This document shows positions 59,770 through 64,000 of a DNA stretch of 64,000 nucleotides, in pieces (within the stretch, counting starts at the first letter, position 1; each line of letters starts with the position of its first letter). Source of the stretch: Chionis minor (taxonomy: Eukaryota > Chordata > Aves > Charadriiformes > Chionididae); assembly GCA_013398295.1 (NCBI GenBank), contig VZSF01007313.1:6551-70550 (forward strand). Direction: 5' to 3'. Position numbers and translations under genes: made by a program. A model generated the notes under the pieces. That model did not search any database, was not told where the DNA came from, and was given only the letters and a program-made list of their open reading frames with translations.

Positions 59770-62554
59770 AACGCCAAGAAAGATTTGAGGTCTTAAAGTA
59801 GATTTGCTTTCCAAATCATGGAATAAAGCCTCTGAATTGGCAAGGAATGGGAGAACTGATCACAGCAGATCTTGATTGACAGTGTTTATTGTTCCTTTAA
59901 CTCAACAGCATTTGGGGAAGAAAGATCAACTTTCTTTCCTCAATCTAGAATCAGGGTGAAGAAAAATCCTCAAAACCTATGCTGCTTGCCTGCCTGATCT
60001 GAAAAAACCCAGAATATGGGGGTGGCTCACAAAACAATAAAGCAGCAGCAGCAAAATCCAGCAGTGGCTACATCTCTACAGGTAAATATAACAGGGCCAG
60101 GAGATCACTGGTCATTGACATCACTTATTCCTCCGCCCTGGCCCTGTCAAGAACCACAGGGAGGAAGTCACCAGGGACTGTTGCCAGCTGGCAGCCGGGA
60201 AAACGTGCCATCAAGCTCATCTCCACTTCTCTCAGAGGCCTTGTGCCCTCAAGAACCTCAAGACACAAGCAGTATTTTCCTCAAAGAGGAGCACTCCACA
60301 ACAGAGCAAGATGCCGGATGCCCAGCTCCTCAGTGTCTCCTCAGGTATAAAGAAGATTTCTGGAAAACAATGAAACGTCAGTGAAAGCAATCCCAGGAAA
60401 GACTGATGCTGTGGGATGAAAAAGGGAAAGAAAGAAAAGCAACTGGAAATGTACTTTCTGACCACCAGAGGAGAGCAAAATTAACTACAAACAAAGACTG
60501 ACCAGAAGTCCTCGTCCAGATCTGCATTCAGTTCCCTACTCCACCACAGACTTCCTGGGACAACTTGCTGAAATCATCTAAGCTCATTTAAATGACTAAT
60601 GAAAATTGCAAGGTATAGGAATCCCACGATACTGCCAAAGAAGCTTCTTCATACTCTGGCAATACCACACTTCAGAAACCTTCCTCAGAACAATTACAAA
60701 GATAAAAAATTTATTCAAAACAGGTTACAGCTTCTAACAAAGGAAAGCGACACAGCGGTTTGAAAGGAAACTGCTCCAAACCTGAGGCACCTGCTGTAAG
60801 CATCACTGCAGTTTGCAGGCATTTCCCCATTTCCTTACAATCAGAACTCAAAACCGGTAGATTTATATGGCAGGTCTCCCTTTCACGTGCAATTTTCCTT
60901 TGCTTCCTTACTGTATTTTTCTTGACAGTTCCCTATTTTGACTGGCAGTACAAGAAAATGCAGTAAAATAGAACTTAACTTTAGAAAGGCATGAGGTTTT
61001 TCTTGGCAGTACTGATCAGAACTAGATGCTAAAGGCCACAACAAGCACTGTTCAGCTTAGTATTGAGAGGAAAAAAATAAAAATGACACAACTCTATTAA
61101 AATTAAGTGACATTTAATCAGCAACCTTTGCACATTTTTGAAAGTCTATGCATAGCAATTTATATTTTTTTGTTTCAGCCTTTGCTCCTCACAGAGATAC
61201 TTCATGAATTATACCTTCTTATAACCAAGTACTTAGATAGTTTTTTAAAAAAAACAACCCCAAACCCTACCCTGCTTCTGCTAAATTGGCTGATGCTTGG
61301 TACCCAACACTGACTTGAGCAGAGTGCAGCACTTAGGCCAAAAAAACCACTAACACCACCAAACCGCCACCCTCTCTTTAACGTCACCTTCATTCCTGGT
61401 AGGAACATATGATGCAGAACTTTATTGCAGAAGAATTAATAAGGCCTGAAAATAAGTATAATAAGGCCTGAAGAGTAAAAGTATTATTAATTCACAATTA
61501 CAGTATTAATGTATTTATATTTATAAATATAAACTTAAAAAATAAAATACTTCCTTTAAGAATGAAATGTAAGTAACTTCATTAGGATGTTGATTTTACA
61601 GGTTCGTTGATAAACTGTTCTGACATTCATATTATTTAAAAGGAACAACCAACCCTAAAATATCCAACCAAAACCCTAATCTCCTCCCCAAACCAAAAAA
61701 CTCACATACGTAGTGTGTGGAAAAAGAAAGGAGAATAGTGGGAGAAAGTACAAAAAGGCAACTAAAAGAACACTCTTCCCTGCTTATGTCTCATTAGACA
61801 TAAGGCTCCTAAAACTCCTTTAAAAGACTAACGTGTCAATTGCTTTTTACTGCTTAAAAGCCAAACTAAGATTATAACCCTGTAGCTGATGAAAAGGCAG
61901 TTTTAGGTCTCCCACTACATAATAGGAAAAAGTCAAGACAATTGCATAAACAACCTAGTTATGACTAAATGCATTACAGAAAATAAACACTGTGAAAGCA
62001 ATATGCTAAAACCAAGAATTACAAGGAAAAAAAAAGAGTTCTGGAACAAAGAAAAAATTATATTATGCTGGTAAAAGTTGTTGCTCAGTTTAGGGGTTTT
62101 TTTGTGTTGTAGTTTTAAGATGTTACAGACTGTTCAGAAACTAACACTAAAAAAGAGAAGCAGAAGCCCATTTTAAATTCAGAGCAGCAGAACAGGTAAA
62201 CTCTAATACACAAGATTTTGGAAATAAAGTAACATAATGAATAGAGGCAATGCAGAAATATATCCTGCCAAACAATTAAACTTATGGATTATACTGAAAT
62301 GAAGGTAATCAACTGCCACAGTGTAAGCTGTAGCTAAAGCTTTTCACTTAGCAGATGAAAGATTACCCATTAGGAATTTTTATTTTTTTAGACCAAACAG
62401 AATACGCAGGCTTTTTAACAGGTTTCTTTCGTGCCTCTTTTCACGCCCATACATGAATCTCAATTGCTAAAATCGTCTTCCTGCTCAATGAGCAGATAAG
62501 CTTTGGCACAGGAGTTTGTAACTGAAGCACCACGAGCTGCAGCAAAAGTCTTAC

Positions 62555-62664
62555 CAAATCAGCACCAGCTTGGAGCAACACATCTGCAACATCAGTATGT
62601 CCATTTTCACAGGCGTAGGTCAAAGCTGTATCCCCTGTGGCTGTGGTGGCGTGAACATTAGCTC
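62555..62664 (-). CDS. ANKHD1: ANKHD1, first exon visible in window (first ankyrin block)
   Basis: The acceptor is TGTTTCTAG and the donor GATTTG/GTAAGA; it enters in phase 1 and leaves in phase 0. It encodes ANVHATTATGDTALTYACEN, then GHTDVADVLLQAGADL. The upstream partner exon (expected to end in a Gly split codon) was not found before the window end. Confidence 0.97.
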
Positions 62665-64000
62665 CTAGAAACACAACAGGAGTTTCTTCTTATTGGACAT
62701 CTCCTTATCAACTAGTTCGCATCAGATCAACACAAAAAATCAAGGCACTTTATCTGTGACAACAGCTATATCCTACTGACAGCAGCTCCCACAGCCCAAG
62801 GGCATTGCTCGCGTGGCAAGAATTGCTCTCATAGTAAAAATACTCTGAGGAGAGGGCATAAGCCAAAGCTTGGGAAAAGCACGACTGGCAATCTAAACAC
62901 TTAAGCCTATATGCTCACTTATTCCTAAAAATCACTCGAAGGCAATGAAGATTTCAGTTGTTACAACAAAAGTAAGTGAATCCAGACAGTTGTCTAGACT
63001 ATCCATTTGACATGGAGGTGCACGCCAAGGAAAATCAGACAACATACAAGCAGTATTAATACAAATGCAATAACAAGACCATATACTTCCACAAATTTCA
63101 TTTCTTCCCTGCTCTTTAAAACAATTTGCTTTCAAACCATTTTGCATTTTTATTTTGTTGAAATAATTTGACTATCTTCATATATGCCAGCTTCACGGTT
63201 CTTGCTATGTAATGCATTATTCTTCAAAAAAAGATGCCAATGCCAACGTGATTAGCTATATTTAGAGACTTCCTGATGCCAAAACAAGGCTCCTCAATTA
63301 ACTTGCTACATAATCAGAAGTGAAGTGCAAGCAGCGTTTCAAGGGAGCTGGTGAGGGGTATCACGTGCTGGTGTCACTGCACAGAGACATGCAGTTGCTA
63401 CTGTCCCTCGACAAGCAGCGAGCGTTACTTTCCAGAATTACAAATCCAGGCAATTTTATGCTTATTCTTAGAAAACTGCACGCAAACAAATCACCTCCCT
63501 TAACAAGGAAGATGCAGCTCCTTTTTATTTATTTGTTATTTTAAGCTGTATTACTACACTTAGGCTTGAACAACTTTAAAATATCAGATGAACTTTGAAG
63601 CGTCATTTCCCCCCAACTCCAGCAAGATTTAAATTTTACTACTGTACAAGGTAGTAGTAAAACTCATTCATCACAGAAATTCAGCACATTCCAGAATCTG
63701 TCCTGCACACTGATTCCCAGGCCACAATTCCTAAAGTACTGGTTATTCAGGGAGGCTGACTGCAGATAATCAGGCTCAGTCAAAGCAGGAGCAGCACGTA
63801 AAAATAAGCATTATCTGTATTAACATTTTGCCCTAAATGCAGTTAGCTGGAAACAATGTTCCTAATGAACACCGATTTTTTGGTTTTTACATATGGAACA
63901 TAATACAGTGCTCCATGAGACACTTTCCTCTGTTAACAGTATCAAACAATATTAAGGTGTAACATATGCTTTTTTCTTCTTGATAAGGTATCTGAGAATA
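62665..64000 (-). other. ANKHD1: ANKHD1 intron, window end
   Basis: About 1.3 kb with no recognisable exon or repeat. The ankyrin exon expected to precede 62664 lies beyond the window. Confidence 0.7.

Larger units (their letters stand above)
56250..62554 (-). other. ANKHD1: ANKHD1 intron with repeats
   Basis: A 6.3-kb intron holding the CR1 pieces at 57801-57885 and 58838-59220, the LTR at 59221-59769, the 213-bp duplicated block, and a one-base N at 57044 at the end of a T tract. A plus-strand frame at 60016-60384 in GC-richer sequence has no recognised domain. Confidence 0.7.
4810..62664 (-). other. ANKHD1: ANKHD1 (MASK) gene, 3' four-fifths
   Basis: ANKHD1 is the vertebrate orthologue of Drosophila Mask, a large cytoplasmic/nuclear scaffold that supports receptor tyrosine kinase and Hippo (YAP/Yorkie) signalling and binds RNA through one KH domain. 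Twenty-six coding exons with canonical GT/AG borders and consistent phases join into about 2,022 residues. In window numbering: end of the first ankyrin block (1-177), Ser/Pro and coiled-coil linker (178-508), second ankyrin block (about 509-858), basic/acidic coiled coil (859-956), low-complexity linker (957-1155), KH domain (about 1160-1222, GxxG loop GRGG at 1172-1175), then a long Ser/Thr/Pro-rich tail. Human ANKHD1 is about 2,540 residues, so roughly 520 N-terminal residues and the promoter lie beyond 64000. Introns not listed separately contain no recognised feature. Neighbours SRA1 and EIF4EBP3 distinguish it from ANKRD17. Confidence 0.95.

Noticed and set aside
1..64000. CRISPR arrays, bacterial operons, tRNA, rRNA or snoRNA genes
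   Set aside because: No spaced repeats, no operon structure and no recognisable RNA-gene signatures were seen by eye. Small RNAs could still be missed without covariance-model searches.

Overview
The window is vertebrate nuclear DNA, almost certainly from a bird. The repeats are chicken-type CR1 retroposons, several ending in the ATTCTATG-like 3' octamer tail, plus one avian ERVL-type LTR. Genes are split by long AT-rich introns with GT/AG borders, and the draft assembly has short N gaps in C, G and T tracts. There is no bacterial operon structure, CRISPR array or rRNA, and I recognised no tRNA. Start codons of listed open frames are meaningless here, so genes were rebuilt exon by exon from splice sites, reading phase and family knowledge. 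LAYOUT: (1) 1-900, plus strand: the 3' half of SRA1. (2) 900-1670: short gap between convergent 3' ends. (3) 1670-3680, minus strand: complete EIF4EBP3 (three coding exons, 106 aa), GC-rich. (4) 3680-4810: intergenic. (5) 4810-64000, minus strand: ANKHD1 (MASK), a giant ankyrin-repeat/KH scaffold. Twenty-six constitutive coding exons are visible, giving about 2,022 residues including the stop codon TGA at 5242-5244. The first roughly 520 residues lie beyond 64000. The order SRA1 / EIF4EBP3 / ANKHD1 matches the mammalian arrangement and separates this gene from its paralogue ANKRD17. HOW THE GENES INTERACT: ANKHD1 and EIF4EBP3 are head-to-tail on the same strand, about 1.1 kb apart. In mammals they make a readthrough mRNA (MASK-BP3) that skips the last ANKHD1 exon and reads EIF4EBP3 exons 2-3 in a different frame. 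That alternative frame is fully open here, giving a 118-residue tail ending at a TAG 17 bases before the EIF4EBP3 poly(A) signal. A second alternative end is also preserved: reading past the donor of the small exon at 56190-56249 adds 16 codons and a stop, resembling the C-terminus of the human short ANKHD1 isoform (VBARP). OTHER POINTS: a possible 26-codon cassette exon, competing in-frame acceptors (including a CAGCAG tandem), loss of the second TP phosphosite of 4E-BP3, and a perfect 213-bp duplication around a single N that is probably an assembly artefact. I found no previously undescribed system. The most interesting content is the layered alternative coding of the ANKHD1-EIF4EBP3 unit.
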